Origin: an uncultured Deferribacteres bacterium
GTDB lineage: Bacteria; Zhuqueibacterota; JdFR-76; DREG01
DNA: 64,000 nt
Reading direction: 5' to 3'
Assembly (NCBI GenBank): GCA_913009825.1
Contig: CAJVYQ010000002.1
Coordinates: 18,675 to 82,674 of the forward strand
The notes under the pieces were generated by a model. The model had not been told where the DNA came from. It searched no databases and worked only from the letters and a program-made list of their open reading frames with translations. The position numbers and the translations under genes are program-made. Below, piece by piece: positions 53,914 to 62,541 of this stretch; position 1 is the stretch's first letter; every line of letters begins with the position of its first letter.

Positions 53914-55320
53914 TTATTTTCCAATGCAAAAATTTGCGAAAATGTGATTCAGAATATCTTCTGTCGTTGTTTTTCCTAAAATTTCTCCGATGTTGTCCAG
54001 AGCAGCTCTCATATCCACAGCTATAAATTCATTGCTCATATTATCTAAAAGTGTCTTTTTTGCTCTTTCTAAATTTTTTTTTGCTTCTTTTAGCAGATTA
54101 AAATGTCTTACGTTTGTAATTATCTGATTAGTTTGCAAACCACTATTTTTGCTGTCTTCGATATATTGAGCAAAATAGGTATGTAATCTTCCAAACCCCG
54201 CTTTTGTTTTTGCGGACAGTTGAATAACCGGCCAGTTTTCGCCCATACCTGAAAAAGGTTTTTCCTCGCCGATATCAATTTTATTTCTTATTACAGCAAT
54301 ATCCGGTTTAAATTCTGTTTCTCTGTTTTTAATCTGTTTCAATATCTGTTGTTTAACAGACAGATCGTCTTCTACCACGTCTGTGGAGGCGTCGATTAAA
54401 AAAAGAATTAAATCAGCAGATTTAATTTGGGCTTGTGTTATTTCAACTCCTTTTTTTTCTATTCTTTCTCCTTTTTTTTGCAAACCTGCTGTATCAATAA
54501 ACCGGAAGAGTTTTCCCTCTATATCAACCTGTGCTTCGATGGCATCTCTGGTTGTTCCCGGTGTTTCATCGACAATAGCTCTTTCATATCCTAAAATAGC
54601 ATTAAATAAACTTGATTTTCCCACATTGGGCTTACCTGTGAGAACAACTTTCACACCGTCGTGAATTAGTTTTCCCTGCCGAAAAGTTTGTAACTGTTCT
54701 TTTATTTTTTCCTCTGAATTCTCTATTTCTTCAAGAATTTTTTCTCTGGACTTCAACACGATATCTTCTTCGGCGAAATCCAGTTCCAGTTCTAAATCGG
54801 CCAGCATCCGGATGAAATGATCCCGAAGCTTGGAAAGGTTTTTGGAATATTCACCCTGTAATTGACGTGCTGCGGCTTTTAAACTATATGTTGTTTTTGC
54901 ATGAATCAAATCGGCTACGGCTTCCGCTTGAGTAAGATCAAGTTTACCATTTAAAAAGGCACGCCGTGTGAATTCCCCGGGTTCCGCTAATCTAATGCCT
55001 CTCTCTAAAAATATGCCAAGAATTAAGCTGGTCAGATGTTTGCCACCATGACAACTTATTTCTACAACATCCTCTCCGGTATAAGAGTTTGGTTTCCTGA
55101 AAACAGTAACGACAACCTGATCGATTACATCTCCATTTTCCTTTTCCTGTAACTTTCCAACCACAACACGGTGCGAAGGTAATTTGTTCAGATTACCAGG
55201 AGATATAAAAAGTTTTCCCACTTCTGAGATCGCTCCACCGCCGCTCAATCTGATGACCGCTATTCCTCCGAATCCCTCCGGAGTGGCTAATGCAATAATT
55301 GTATCTTCGCCGGTATTCAT
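53914..55320 (-). CDS. mnmE: tRNA modification GTPase MnmE
   Basis: A 468-residue protein. The N-terminal formyl-THF-binding domain has EDTIIALATPEGFGGIAVIR and GEFTRRAFLNGKLDLTQAEA. An inserted Ras-like G domain (about 215-375) has G1 GKPNVGKSSLF, G2 GTTRD, G3 DTAGL and G4 RNKID. The C-terminal helical domain ends in FCIGK, carrying the conserved catalytic-loop cysteine. It partners MnmG in tRNA U34 modification. An intrinsic-terminator-like hairpin lies only 4 bases before the ATG, so expression may depend on readthrough or on local structure. Confidence 0.95.
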   Translation of the reverse strand: MNTGEDTIIALATPEGFGGIAVIRLSGGGAISEVGKLFISPGNLNKLPSHRVVVGKLQEKENGDVIDQVVVTVFRKPNSYTGEDVVEISCHGGKHLTSLILGIFLERGIRLAEPGEFTRRAFLNGKLDLTQAEAVADLIHAKTTYSLKAAARQLQGEYSKNLSKLRDHFIRMLADLELELDFAEEDIVLKSREKILEEIENSEEKIKEQLQTFRQGKLIHDGVKVVLTGKPNVGKSSLFNAILGYERAIVDETPGTTRDAIEAQVDIEGKLFRFIDTAGLQKKGERIEKKGVEITQAQIKSADLILFLIDASTDVVEDDLSVKQQILKQIKNRETEFKPDIAVIRNKIDIGEEKPFSGMGENWPVIQLSAKTKAGFGRLHTYFAQYIEDSKNSGLQTNQIITNVRHFNLLKEAKKNLERAKKTLLDNMSNEFIAVDMRAALDNIGEILGKTTTEDILNHIFANFCIGK

Positions 55321-55323
55321 ATC

Positions 55324-55354
55324 AAAAAATTAGCCCCGCCGGATTGGAGGGGCT
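55324..55354 (-). terminator. Hairpin with U-tract between yidC and mnmE
   Basis: On the minus strand AGCCCC (55349-55354), interior with CC/GG, GGGGCT (55332-55337), AA and six T (55324-55329) form an intrinsic terminator. The T-run ends 3 bases before the mnmE ATG, and the GGCGGGG arm is the only candidate ribosome-binding site for mnmE, so folding could also hide it. Confidence 0.75.
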
Positions 55355-55373
55355 TTAATAGATTTATAATTTT

Positions 55374-57185
55374 TTATCTTTTTCCCCTTTTTCTCTTGTC
55401 CGGTTTTTTCTGAACCGGCTTCAATTCCATATCTTCTGTTTTTATCATTTTTTGCTGGATAATTGTCCAGACGTTGAATAATGTATAATATAGATTCAAC
55501 CCGGATGGAAAAGAGTTGAACAGGAAAACAAAAAAGAACGGCATAAAATAGGCCATCATCTTTTGCCGCGGATCCTGCATAGTACTTTTTTGCTGTAAAA
55601 ACATGGTTATGCCCATAACAATTGGCAATACCCCCACGTTTTGACCATATAAAGGTAATGTAAAAGGAAGCGTGAAAATTGAATCCGGTTTTGAAAGATC
55701 GGTAATCCACCAAAAAAAATCCGCACCTCTCAAATCAATCGTGGATCGAAAAACAATAAACAATCCAATCAGCAACGGCATTTGCAGCAACATGGGTAAG
55801 CAACCGCCCATTGGATTTACACCGTAATCTTTGTATAAACCCATCATGTGTTTATTGAGTTGTTGCGAGTCCTTTTTATATTTTTCCTTTAACTCCGTCA
55901 TTTTGGGTTGTATCAACTGCATTTTTTTCATCGATATATAGCTCTTATGAGTTAAGGGATAGAGAATAAGCTTTATCAAAATAGAAAAAAGAATGATGAC
56001 CAGTCCATAGTTTGGAATAAATTTATGAATAAACTTAAATGAAATTAAAATGATGATACTGAACGGCCGGAATATTTTTTCGTACCCTCCGGATCTCATG
56101 ATTAATTTATCCAAACCTAAATTGAGTTTTTTTAGCTGTTTATACTCTAAGGGACCTAAATAAATTTTGTACTGATTCTGTGTTATTCGACTATTTCCAA
56201 GCGGCATATTGATGGTATATTCATAATGCTTAAATCTTTGATTGGGAGCATAAAAAAATCCAATTGCACGATATGAGAGACTTCTTCCTTTTTCAGATAA
56301 AGGCGAAATAGCTGATAAAAAATATTTTGTTCTCATTGCTACCCAGTTAACCGAGCCGGTAACCTTTTCCGTCTTCCAGGTTTTTTCTTTCTCGCTTACG
56401 TTAAAATCCTGTAAATCCTCGCCCAGATAAGCATAAATTTTATAATAACCAAGATCATCCTTTATCCGCATTTCCGTCGGCAACAGACTGGCATTCCAAA
56501 CCAATTGATAGCTTTTATCCGTGCTGATATTTTCGAATCCTGAAAGTTTAACCGATAAATCTAAATCATATCTATGTGCATAGAAAGTAAAATCCTTTTC
56601 TATTTTCTTACCGTCCCGAAATTCCAGAATGTAGCGGATTGAAAAACTTTTATTTTTATCATCTAAAATTACATTATTAGAAGAAACGAAACTCTCTGTT
56701 TTTTGAATATAATTTTGCTGATTGAAGAAAACGGAATCTCCATCTATTTCAAATCCGATCGTTGGCAAGCCATATTTCACCCGGGGTATAAGTTCTACAA
56801 GTTGGCTATCTACATCCGCATATTTTCTTAATTTCCAACTCAGGAGTCCTCCGCCTTTATTACTGAGAACGGCTTCGAAAATATCAGAAGAAATTCTTAT
56901 CTCTTTTTCTTCAATCTTGTCGCCTTTTATTTTTGAAAGAATTTCTTTTTCTTTTTGATTAATTATTGGCGCAACTACTTTTTCATCGACTTTCTGAGTA
57001 GTGTTTACCACCGTTACCGGTTGGTTTTTAATTGATTCATTCTTTTTAACTGAGTCTTTTTTAGTTTTCACAAATTCAATTTGGTCCGCTTTTTTCGGCA
57101 TAACCCGGCTTTTGTAAAGCTTTGTTTGTGTCAGAATTAAAATGAATCCTATTAAGGCAAAAGCGATTAATGTTTTTTTATCCAT
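55374..57185 (-). CDS. yidC: Membrane protein insertase YidC
   Basis: A 603-residue insertase of the Gram-negative type. N-terminal helix 1 (TLIAFALIGFILILTQT) is followed by a large periplasmic beta-domain (about 80-355) and the conserved five-helix core. In the core IRPFSIIILISFKFIHKFIP, NYGLVIILFSILIKLILYPL, KEKYKKDSQQLNKHMMGLYK and GVNPMGGCLPMLLQMPLLIGL are recognisable. The positively charged Arg in LIKLILYPL-type helices and the basic C-terminal tail (KPDKRKRGKR) suit ribosome contact. It overlaps yidD by 8 bp. Confidence 0.95.
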   Translation of the reverse strand: MDKKTLIAFALIGFILILTQTKLYKSRVMPKKADQIEFVKTKKDSVKKNESIKNQPVTVVNTTQKVDEKVVAPIINQKEKEILSKIKGDKIEEKEIRISSDIFEAVLSNKGGGLLSWKLRKYADVDSQLVELIPRVKYGLPTIGFEIDGDSVFFNQQNYIQKTESFVSSNNVILDDKNKSFSIRYILEFRDGKKIEKDFTFYAHRYDLDLSVKLSGFENISTDKSYQLVWNASLLPTEMRIKDDLGYYKIYAYLGEDLQDFNVSEKEKTWKTEKVTGSVNWVAMRTKYFLSAISPLSEKGRSLSYRAIGFFYAPNQRFKHYEYTINMPLGNSRITQNQYKIYLGPLEYKQLKKLNLGLDKLIMRSGGYEKIFRPFSIIILISFKFIHKFIPNYGLVIILFSILIKLILYPLTHKSYISMKKMQLIQPKMTELKEKYKKDSQQLNKHMMGLYKDYGVNPMGGCLPMLLQMPLLIGLFIVFRSTIDLRGADFFWWITDLSKPDSIFTLPFTLPLYGQNVGVLPIVMGITMFLQQKSTMQDPRQKMMAYFMPFFFVFLFNSFPSGLNLYYTLFNVWTIIQQKMIKTEDMELKPVQKKPDKRKRGKR

Positions 57186-57414
57186 CTAATTTCCCATCTT
57201 TTTTCTTGATTGGATTATATCCTCCTTTATTAAAAGGATTACACCGCAATATTCTCCAACTTGTCAAAATAAAAGCCTTTAGAAAAGAGTGGTACTGAAA
57301 AGCTTGAATTCCATATTCTGAACAAGTTGGATAAAAACGGCAGGAAGGAGGAAAAATCGGAGAGATTAATAATTGATAACCTCTTATGATCAAAATAAAT
57401 AATTTGTTAATCAT
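57178..57414 (-). CDS. yidD: Membrane protein insertion efficiency factor YidD
   Basis: A 78-residue protein with the full family signature: LIRGYQLLISPIFPPSCRFY, PTCSEYGIQAFQYHSFLKAF and WRILRCNPFNKGGYNPI. It is a small membrane-associated helper of YidC-dependent insertion. It overlaps rnpA by 4 bp and yidC by 8 bp, the standard arrangement. Confidence 0.95.
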   Translation of the reverse strand: MINKLFILIIRGYQLLISPIFPPSCRFYPTCSEYGIQAFQYHSFLKAFILTSWRILRCNPFNKGGYNPIKKKDGKLDG

Positions 57415-57761
57415 CTTTTTACAAATTTATCCAGAAACATTTCCAGATCATAGTTAATATTTTTATACCTGGGTAAGCGATTGAAATGTTTAGCATAAAA
57501 CAAAAAATAACCCGGAGGAAAAAATTCTTTCATTTTCCGGTATGCTTCCCTCATTCTTCTTTTTATTTTATTTCTTTGAACCGCTTTTTTATATTGCCTG
57601 GAAACAAAAAAGCCAACTTTTTTTTCATCGGCTTTAATAAAAAAAACAGTAATCACTTTCCCGTTAAACTTTTTTCCTTCTTGCAAAATTCCTTGAAATG
57701 AACGATATCCTCTAATGATTTCTTTTTTTTTTAATGTCTGTTTTTTTAGACTTTTTTCCAC
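57411..57761 (-). CDS. rnpA: Ribonuclease P protein component
   Basis: A 116-residue basic protein with the RNA-binding signature NKIKRRMREAYRKM (the RNR motif) and an N-terminal Lys-rich strand. The start is GTG at 57761, 23 bases after the rpmH stop, without an obvious ribosome-binding site; an alternative start was not found. It supports catalytic RNase P RNA, which is not encoded in this window. Confidence 0.92.
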   Translation of the reverse strand: MEKSLKKQTLKKKEIIRGYRSFQGILQEGKKFNGKVITVFFIKADEKKVGFFVSRQYKKAVQRNKIKRRMREAYRKMKEFFPPGYFLFYAKHFNRLPRYKNINYDLEMFLDKFVKR

Positions 57762-57784
57762 AATAAGTTCAACTATTTTGTTGA

Positions 57785-57940
57785 TTACTTCATAGAAAAA
57801 CTGTCACTTACAGAGAGCCTTGTTCTTCCTTTTTCTCTTCTTCTTCTCAAAACATTCTGACCAGCTTTAGTGCTCATCCTTTTTCTAAAACCGTGTACTC
57901 TTTTTCTTTTTGTATTACTCGGTTGGTAAGTTCTTTTCAT
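57785..57940 (-). CDS. rpmH: 50S ribosomal protein L34
   Basis: A short 51-residue frame from ATG (57938-57940) to TAA (57785-57787). It begins [20 protein letters not shown] and continues [20 protein letters not shown], the almost invariant L34 sequence. The family is usually 44-46 residues, so the C-terminal SVSDSFSMK is a few residues longer. AAGGA precedes the start. It is the first gene of the leftward origin operon. Confidence 0.97.
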   Translation of the reverse strand: MKRTYQPSNTKRKRVHGFRKRMSTKAGQNVLRRRREKGRTRLSVSDSFSMK

Positions 57941-57994
57941 TAAAAATTCCTTACATTATATATTTTCAAGATTTATCCATCTAAAACGGTAGAA

Positions 57995-58024
57995 AATATA
58001 CTATAAATTTTCTTGGAATGTCAA
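57995..58024 (-). promoter_or_regulatory. Promoter of rpmH-rnpA-yidD-yidC
   Basis: Minus-strand TTGACA (58019-58024), an 18-base spacer and TATATT (57995-58000) precede rpmH by about 55 bases. Confidence 0.65.
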
Positions 58025-58135
58025 GTTTTTTTTAGATAAAAATTTATTGCTCAACCGTCTAAAAAAAATGTTTTTGAGATTTGACTTTTTATAATATTTT
58101 TCTATCTTTTTTTCAGCAAAACAAAACATAAGCAG

Positions 58136-58155
58136 TGTGGATAATTTGTGGATAA
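58136..58155 (-). promoter_or_regulatory. Two tandem perfect DnaA boxes
   Basis: TGTGGATAA occurs at 58136-58144 and 58147-58155, both reverse complements of the consensus TTATCCACA, with a 2-base spacer and the same orientation. Confidence 0.9.
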
Positions 58156-58198
58156 CTTTTTTGTCGCTATCTCTTTTTTTGCTGTTTTGCTCGATTAA

Positions 58199-58339
58199 TA
58201 ATATTGTCGAACTCGTAAAAAGTCTAAAATATTTGTTATGTGTTATGTGTCCATATATGGTAGATAGTGAAATATTTTCAATACTATAATATTGATCTTA
58301 TATGCCATTTCTTAACTTTTTACGAGTTCGACAATATTA
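58199..58339. repeat. 25-bp perfect inverted repeat flanking a 91-base AT-rich core
   Basis: The 25 bases at 58199-58223 (containing TTGTCGAACTCGTAAAAAG) are exactly reverse-complemented at 58315-58339 (containing CTTTTTACGAGTTCGACAA). The right arm ends 39 bases before the dnaA ATG. The core carries smaller dyads (CCATATATGG, GAAATATTTTC). No target-site duplication is evident. It may be an origin-binding or unwinding structure, a dnaA 5'-UTR stem, or terminal repeats of a miniature element. Confidence 0.85.
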
Positions 58340-58378
58340 ACTTTTTAAATTTTATTTACTTTCAGCAAGGGTTGTTCT

Positions 58379-59743
58379 ATGCAAAAACTGGCAATTAATT
58401 TGGAAAATTTATGGTTGCAGTGTATTTCTGAAATAGAGAAACGTGTTCCACCACAAACGTGTTCCACCTGGTTCAAACCGATTGTCCCGTTAAAATTGGT
58501 TGATGAAAAAATAATTATTCAGGTACCAAGTCGCTTTCATTACGAGTGGATAGAAGAACATTATCATAATCTTTTGGAAAATGTTTTTCTGGAGGTGTTG
58601 CGTTATATCCCTGAAATACAGTATACTATTGTTTTGGGTGACCCTTCTTTTTTGCAACCTCCTCAGGAAAATGGCAGTGAAATTTTTTCGATAGGAGAAA
58701 ATATAAATAATGAAAATACACGTCTGAATAATCGCTATACGTTTGATAATTTTGTTGAAGGAAATTGCAATCAATTTGCCAAAGCTGCATCTCTTGCTGT
58801 AGCCGAAGCTCCGGGAAAAACAAATTTTAATCCACTGCTTGTTTACGGCGGCGTTGGATTGGGTAAAACACATCTTATCCAGGCAATTGGAAATCACGTA
58901 TTTAAAGGAAGAAAAGCAAAAAGAATCCGCTACGTTTCCAGTGAAAAATTTACTATAGATTTTATCAACTCAATTCAAAATAACAAAACATCCAAGTTTA
59001 GTAAACTCTATAGAAACATTGATTTGCTTTTGGTTGATGATATTCAATTTTTCATTAATAAAGAAAGAACACAGGAAGAATTTTTTCATACCTTTAATGA
59101 ATTACAGCAAAAAGGAAAACAGATTGTTTTGTCTTGCGACAGACCCCCTTCCGAATTGAAAGGATTGGAGGATCGTTTAATTTCCCGTTTTAATTCCGGT
59201 CTGATCACGGATATTCAAGTTCCGGATTTTGAAACAAGAGTAGCTATTCTACAAAAAAAATCCCTTCAGGACAATATTCAAATTCCCTCTGATATCATTG
59301 TATTTATTGCTGCCAACATAACAACTAATATTCGCGATCTTGAAGGAGCTATGATTAAATTATTGGCCCATGCTTCTTTGAATGGTGAGGATATTTCTAT
59401 GGAACTTACAAAACGTGTATTACGAGATTTAATAAAAAGAAAAAATACAAATTTAACGATAGAAACAATCCAACGTATTGTATGTGAATTTTACGGAATA
59501 AAAGAAGATTTTATTCGCGCAAAAACAAGAAAAAAAGAAATTGTTTTTGCCAGACAGGTTTCCATGTACCTCTCCAAAGAAATGACAAATTTCGCTTTAA
59601 AAACAATCGGACTTCATTTTGGTGGCCGGGATCACTCAACCGTTATTCATGCCTGTCAGACCATAGAAAATAAAATTCATACCGATAAAAGTTTTTCAAC
59701 TGAAATAGATGAAATCAAAAACAAAATTGAATTAACCGTATAA
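58379..59743 (+). CDS. dnaA: Chromosomal replication initiator protein DnaA
   Basis: A 454-residue DnaA. Domain I (1-80, WLQCISEIEKRVPPQTCSTW) interacts with helicase; a short linker follows. AAA+ domain III has Walker A YGGVGLGKTHLIQAIG, Walker B LLLVDDIQFF and sensor 1 IVLSCDRPPSEL. Domain IV has the DNA-binding signature GGRDHSTVIHACQTIE. AAGGG lies 8 bases before the ATG. It should bind the boxes on both sides of its own gene, suggesting autoregulation. Confidence 0.97.
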   Translation: MQKLAINLENLWLQCISEIEKRVPPQTCSTWFKPIVPLKLVDEKIIIQVPSRFHYEWIEEHYHNLLENVFLEVLRYIPEIQYTIVLGDPSFLQPPQENGSEIFSIGENINNENTRLNNRYTFDNFVEGNCNQFAKAASLAVAEAPGKTNFNPLLVYGGVGLGKTHLIQAIGNHVFKGRKAKRIRYVSSEKFTIDFINSIQNNKTSKFSKLYRNIDLLLVDDIQFFINKERTQEEFFHTFNELQQKGKQIVLSCDRPPSELKGLEDRLISRFNSGLITDIQVPDFETRVAILQKKSLQDNIQIPSDIIVFIAANITTNIRDLEGAMIKLLAHASLNGEDISMELTKRVLRDLIKRKNTNLTIETIQRIVCEFYGIKEDFIRAKTRKKEIVFARQVSMYLSKEMTNFALKTIGLHFGGRDHSTVIHACQTIENKIHTDKSFSTEIDEIKNKIELTV

Positions 59744-60199
59744 TATTTTTTATCTATCTCTATCTTTTTGTTAATCAAAAGGTTAAAAATACGATAAACA
59801 ACTTATCCACAAAATTTTGTGGATAAGTTGTTTATATGCGTTGAAAAGAAATCATATTCCATTTTTCTTTCACAATATTTTTTTAAAAATTTTTTTTATT
59901 CACATTTTTACAGACTTCATCTACTTTCTATCCACACAATGAAAAAAATAAAAATTTTTGCAAACAGTTATTTTTTAATCAAATGACCAAAAAGAATAGG
60001 AGTTTTCCACATTTCCACACTCTCTATTACAATTATCTTTTTAATATATTTATTATATTCAATAAATCATTTGTACGCTTTCTGTTTATTTCTCTTGAAT
60101 TTCACCATAAAAAGAATTAATTTTAAAGGTTAAATATTTTTAGGTAATTGATATATCATTTATAAAAAATAATGGTTTATTTAAATTCAGGAGGATATC
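59744..60199. other. oriC: dnaA-dnaN intergenic region, second part of the origin
   Basis: This 456-base AT-rich gap has a 42-bp palindrome with two DnaA boxes (59794-59835), another probable box CTATCCACA (59928-59936), and long T- and A-rich tracts (about 59870-60170). No gene is visible. Bipartite origins with boxes on both sides of dnaA are known from Bacillus and Helicobacter. A promoter for dnaN presumably lies in the last 150 bases but none is convincing. Confidence 0.75.
59794..59835. repeat. 42-bp perfect palindrome containing two inverted DnaA boxes
   Basis: Two 21-base arms with no spacer meet at AAAATTTT (59811-59818). Each arm carries a perfect DnaA box, TTATCCACA (59803-59811) and TGTGGATAA (59818-59826). 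It can be a cruciform or RNA hairpin 50 bases after the dnaA stop; lacking a T-run, it is a better DnaA-binding site than terminator. Confidence 0.92.
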
Positions 60200-61396
60200 A
60201 TGAAATTCTCTGTTCCGAGAAATGAAATTTACAAGGAAATTCAAAAAATATTTGCCGTGGTGCCAAACAAAACAACAACGCCTATTCTATATGATATACT
60301 TTTTGAATTAGAGGAAAACACATTAAAACTGACCGCAACGGATTTGGAAATTTTAACATCGACAATTGTTCAGGTAAACGGGATTGAAAATGGCACCATT
60401 GCTATCCCGGCAAAATTTGTGAATGAAATTCTTCGGGAATTGGGAAATATTAATATAAACTTTGAAATGGAAGATAGATTCCGTGTTAAATTAAGTACCG
60501 ATTTCGGTGAGTATATAATTGTCGGCGATCCTGGTGATGATTTTCCTTTAATGCCGGTAGAAGAAGAAATGAAGTCATTTAAAATAAGTCAAAAAGATAT
60601 TCAACGGATGATTGAAAAATCAATTTTTGCCGCTTCACAGGATGAATTGAGACCGGCTTTAATGGGAATTTTATTTCAACTGCATTCAAATGAATTTAGA
60701 ATGGTTGGTACGGATGGTCATCGACTTTCCCGAATCATCAAGAAAAATTTTGATTTTGATATGGAAGAACAGGATTTTGTTGTTCCCACAAAAGCGCTTA
60801 CACTTTTGGATAAGAATATAGAATCGATCGATGATATCATTCAGATCAGTTTTAGCAATAATTTTGTTATTTTTGATTTAGCATCCATAAAAATTAATTC
60901 CAGATTAGTGGAAAGTGAATATCCCGATTATGAAGGTGTTATTCCGGAAAACAATGAAAAAACTCTTTTGGTTGAAACTTCTCTATTGTTAGGCAGCATT
61001 CGTCGTGTTTCTATTTTTTCCAGTTCTCTGACCCGGCAGGTACAGTTTTCAATCGATCATGATAAAATGGAAATTTTCTCCCAGGATATCGATGTAGGTG
61101 GCGAAGGAAAAGAAACAATCAATGTTGATTTTGATTCAGATCCTCTGGAAATTGGTTTTAATGCGCAATATTTCATCGATGTGCTAAAACATGTTACTAC
61201 AAGTCAAGTAAAATTAATGTTAGACACTTCGATCACAGCCGTTATTCTTCTACCGGTTGAACAGGAGGAACAGGAAGATTTTCTGATGATTTTGATGCCG
61301 GTCCGTTTAAATGAATATTATGAAGAATCCGGGGAAAAACCTTCTGAAGAAGTAGGAGATTATTATTCGGACTATAGTGATGAGGTCGATGATTGA
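60200..61396 (+). CDS. dnaN: DNA polymerase III beta sliding clamp
   Basis: A 398-residue clamp with three repeated domains. KTTTPILYDILFELEENTLKLT is in domain I, RPALMGILFQLHSNEFRMVGTDGHRLSR in domain II, and FNAQYFIDVLKH plus FLMILMPVRL in domain III. The clamp normally ends at the MP-RL motif; here about 28 further residues form a strongly acidic tail (EEVGDYYSDYSDEVDD). GGAGG lies before the ATG. Its stop overlaps the recF TTG start by 4 bases. Confidence 0.96.
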   Translation: MKFSVPRNEIYKEIQKIFAVVPNKTTTPILYDILFELEENTLKLTATDLEILTSTIVQVNGIENGTIAIPAKFVNEILRELGNININFEMEDRFRVKLSTDFGEYIIVGDPGDDFPLMPVEEEMKSFKISQKDIQRMIEKSIFAASQDELRPALMGILFQLHSNEFRMVGTDGHRLSRIIKKNFDFDMEEQDFVVPTKALTLLDKNIESIDDIIQISFSNNFVIFDLASIKINSRLVESEYPDYEGVIPENNEKTLLVETSLLLGSIRRVSIFSSSLTRQVQFSIDHDKMEIFSQDIDVGGEGKETINVDFDSDPLEIGFNAQYFIDVLKHVTTSQVKLMLDTSITAVILLPVEQEEQEDFLMILMPVRLNEYYEESGEKPSEEVGDYYSDYSDEVDD

Positions 61397-62541
61397 TAAT
61401 TCGTTCTGTTAAATTAAATAACTACCGAAATTTTTCAAAAAAAAAAGTAGATTTTTGTGATTCTGTTAATATTATTTTTGGTTTTAACGGGCAAGGAAAA
61501 ACTAATATTTTGGAAGCGTTATCTGTAGCTTGTTTGAGCAAAAGCTTCCGAACCAGAAATGATGGAGATTTATTACAATTTGGAAAAGAAAGTTTTCAAA
61601 TTGTAATTGATGTTGTATTAGATAATGAGATCGAAAAAGAAATAAAGGTTGATTATTCCGTTATCAATCATAAAAATATTGAAATAGACCACACCAAAAT
61701 TAAATCTATTTTAGAAATTTTCGGCACCTTTCCCATTGTTATTCTATCTCCTGAAGATGATATTATCACTAACGGGCCTCCGCAGGAACGCAGAAATTTT
61801 ATTAATTTTGTTTTGTCTCAATTGGATCGGGAATATCTAAAAAATTACCAGGATTTCGATAGAACGATCAAACAAAGAAATAAAATATTACAGGATGCAA
61901 AAGAGAACAGATATAAATTTTCTGAAAAAATTGACCCGTGGAATGAAAAACTGTATCAATTATCAAAAACAATTACAGAGAAAAGAAAGGAATTTTTGAA
62001 AGCATTACAAGAAGTAGCCTACCCCATCCATCAGGAATTAACGGTTTATTCTGAAAAGAGTTCTTTTAATTATAAACCATCTTTTCAACAGGGTTGGCAA
62101 AAAAAGGACCTGTTTTTTAAATATTTAGAAGAACATAAAAATGAAGAAATTTTAAAAGGCAGTTCTCTTATTGGTCCCCATCGGGATGAAATACGAATTC
62201 TATTAGATGGATATGATATTAGAAAATATGGATCAAGAGGGCAACATCGTACATTTTTACTTGCTTTAAAAATAGCGGTTTACAAATTAATTTTGCAAAA
62301 AAGGAGAGAAACACCGGTATTTTTATTAGATGACGTATACAGTGAAATTGACGATGTGAGAGAACAAGCATTTAATGATTATTTTATGGCATTAAAACAG
62401 GTTTTTATAACCACACATGAAAAAAATATAAAATTAGATTTACCGGAAAAATTTGATAAGGAAATAAAGTATATTTATATAGATAATAATAACTTAAAAA
62501 CAACAGAAGAAGTTCTTTTTCAAAATGAAAAACAGTTTTGA
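61393..62541 (+). CDS. recF: DNA replication and repair protein RecF
   Basis: A 382-residue SMC-like ATPase with Walker A FGFNGQGKTNILEAL, the signature-like region SSLIGPHRDEIRILLDGYD and RGQHRTFLLALKIA, and Walker B PVFLLDDVYSEIDD. RecF recognises gapped duplex DNA and helps RecO (also in this window) and RecR load RecA. The start is TTG at 61393, overlapping dnaN as TTGA with GAGG 7 bases before it. Confidence 0.95.
   Translation: MIIRSVKLNNYRNFSKKKVDFCDSVNIIFGFNGQGKTNILEALSVACLSKSFRTRNDGDLLQFGKESFQIVIDVVLDNEIEKEIKVDYSVINHKNIEIDHTKIKSILEIFGTFPIVILSPEDDIITNGPPQERRNFINFVLSQLDREYLKNYQDFDRTIKQRNKILQDAKENRYKFSEKIDPWNEKLYQLSKTITEKRKEFLKALQEVAYPIHQELTVYSEKSSFNYKPSFQQGWQKKDLFFKYLEEHKNEEILKGSSLIGPHRDEIRILLDGYDIRKYGSRGQHRTFLLALKIAVYKLILQKRRETPVFLLDDVYSEIDDVREQAFNDYFMALKQVFITTHEKNIKLDLPEKFDKEIKYIYIDNNNLKTTEEVLFQNEKQF

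Larger units (their letters stand above)
57941..58378. other. oriC: Replication origin region, left part (rpmH-dnaA intergenic)
   Basis: This 438-base, strongly AT-rich gap between divergent rpmH and dnaA contains the rpmH promoter, two tandem DnaA boxes (58136-58155), a 25-bp perfect inverted repeat (58199-58223 and 58315-58339), and AT tracts suitable for unwinding. Gene order, divergence and DnaA boxes make it the probable oriC, shared with the dnaA-dnaN gap. Which of the two holds the unwinding element cannot be told from sequence alone. Confidence 0.8.

Noticed and set aside
55330..55713. 127-codon minus-strand frame overlapping yidC
   Set aside because: It lies wholly within the conserved YidC coding region in another frame.
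58440..58475. Repeated ACGTGTTCCACC near the dnaA start as parS-like
   Set aside because: It is coding sequence and lacks the dyad symmetry of parS.
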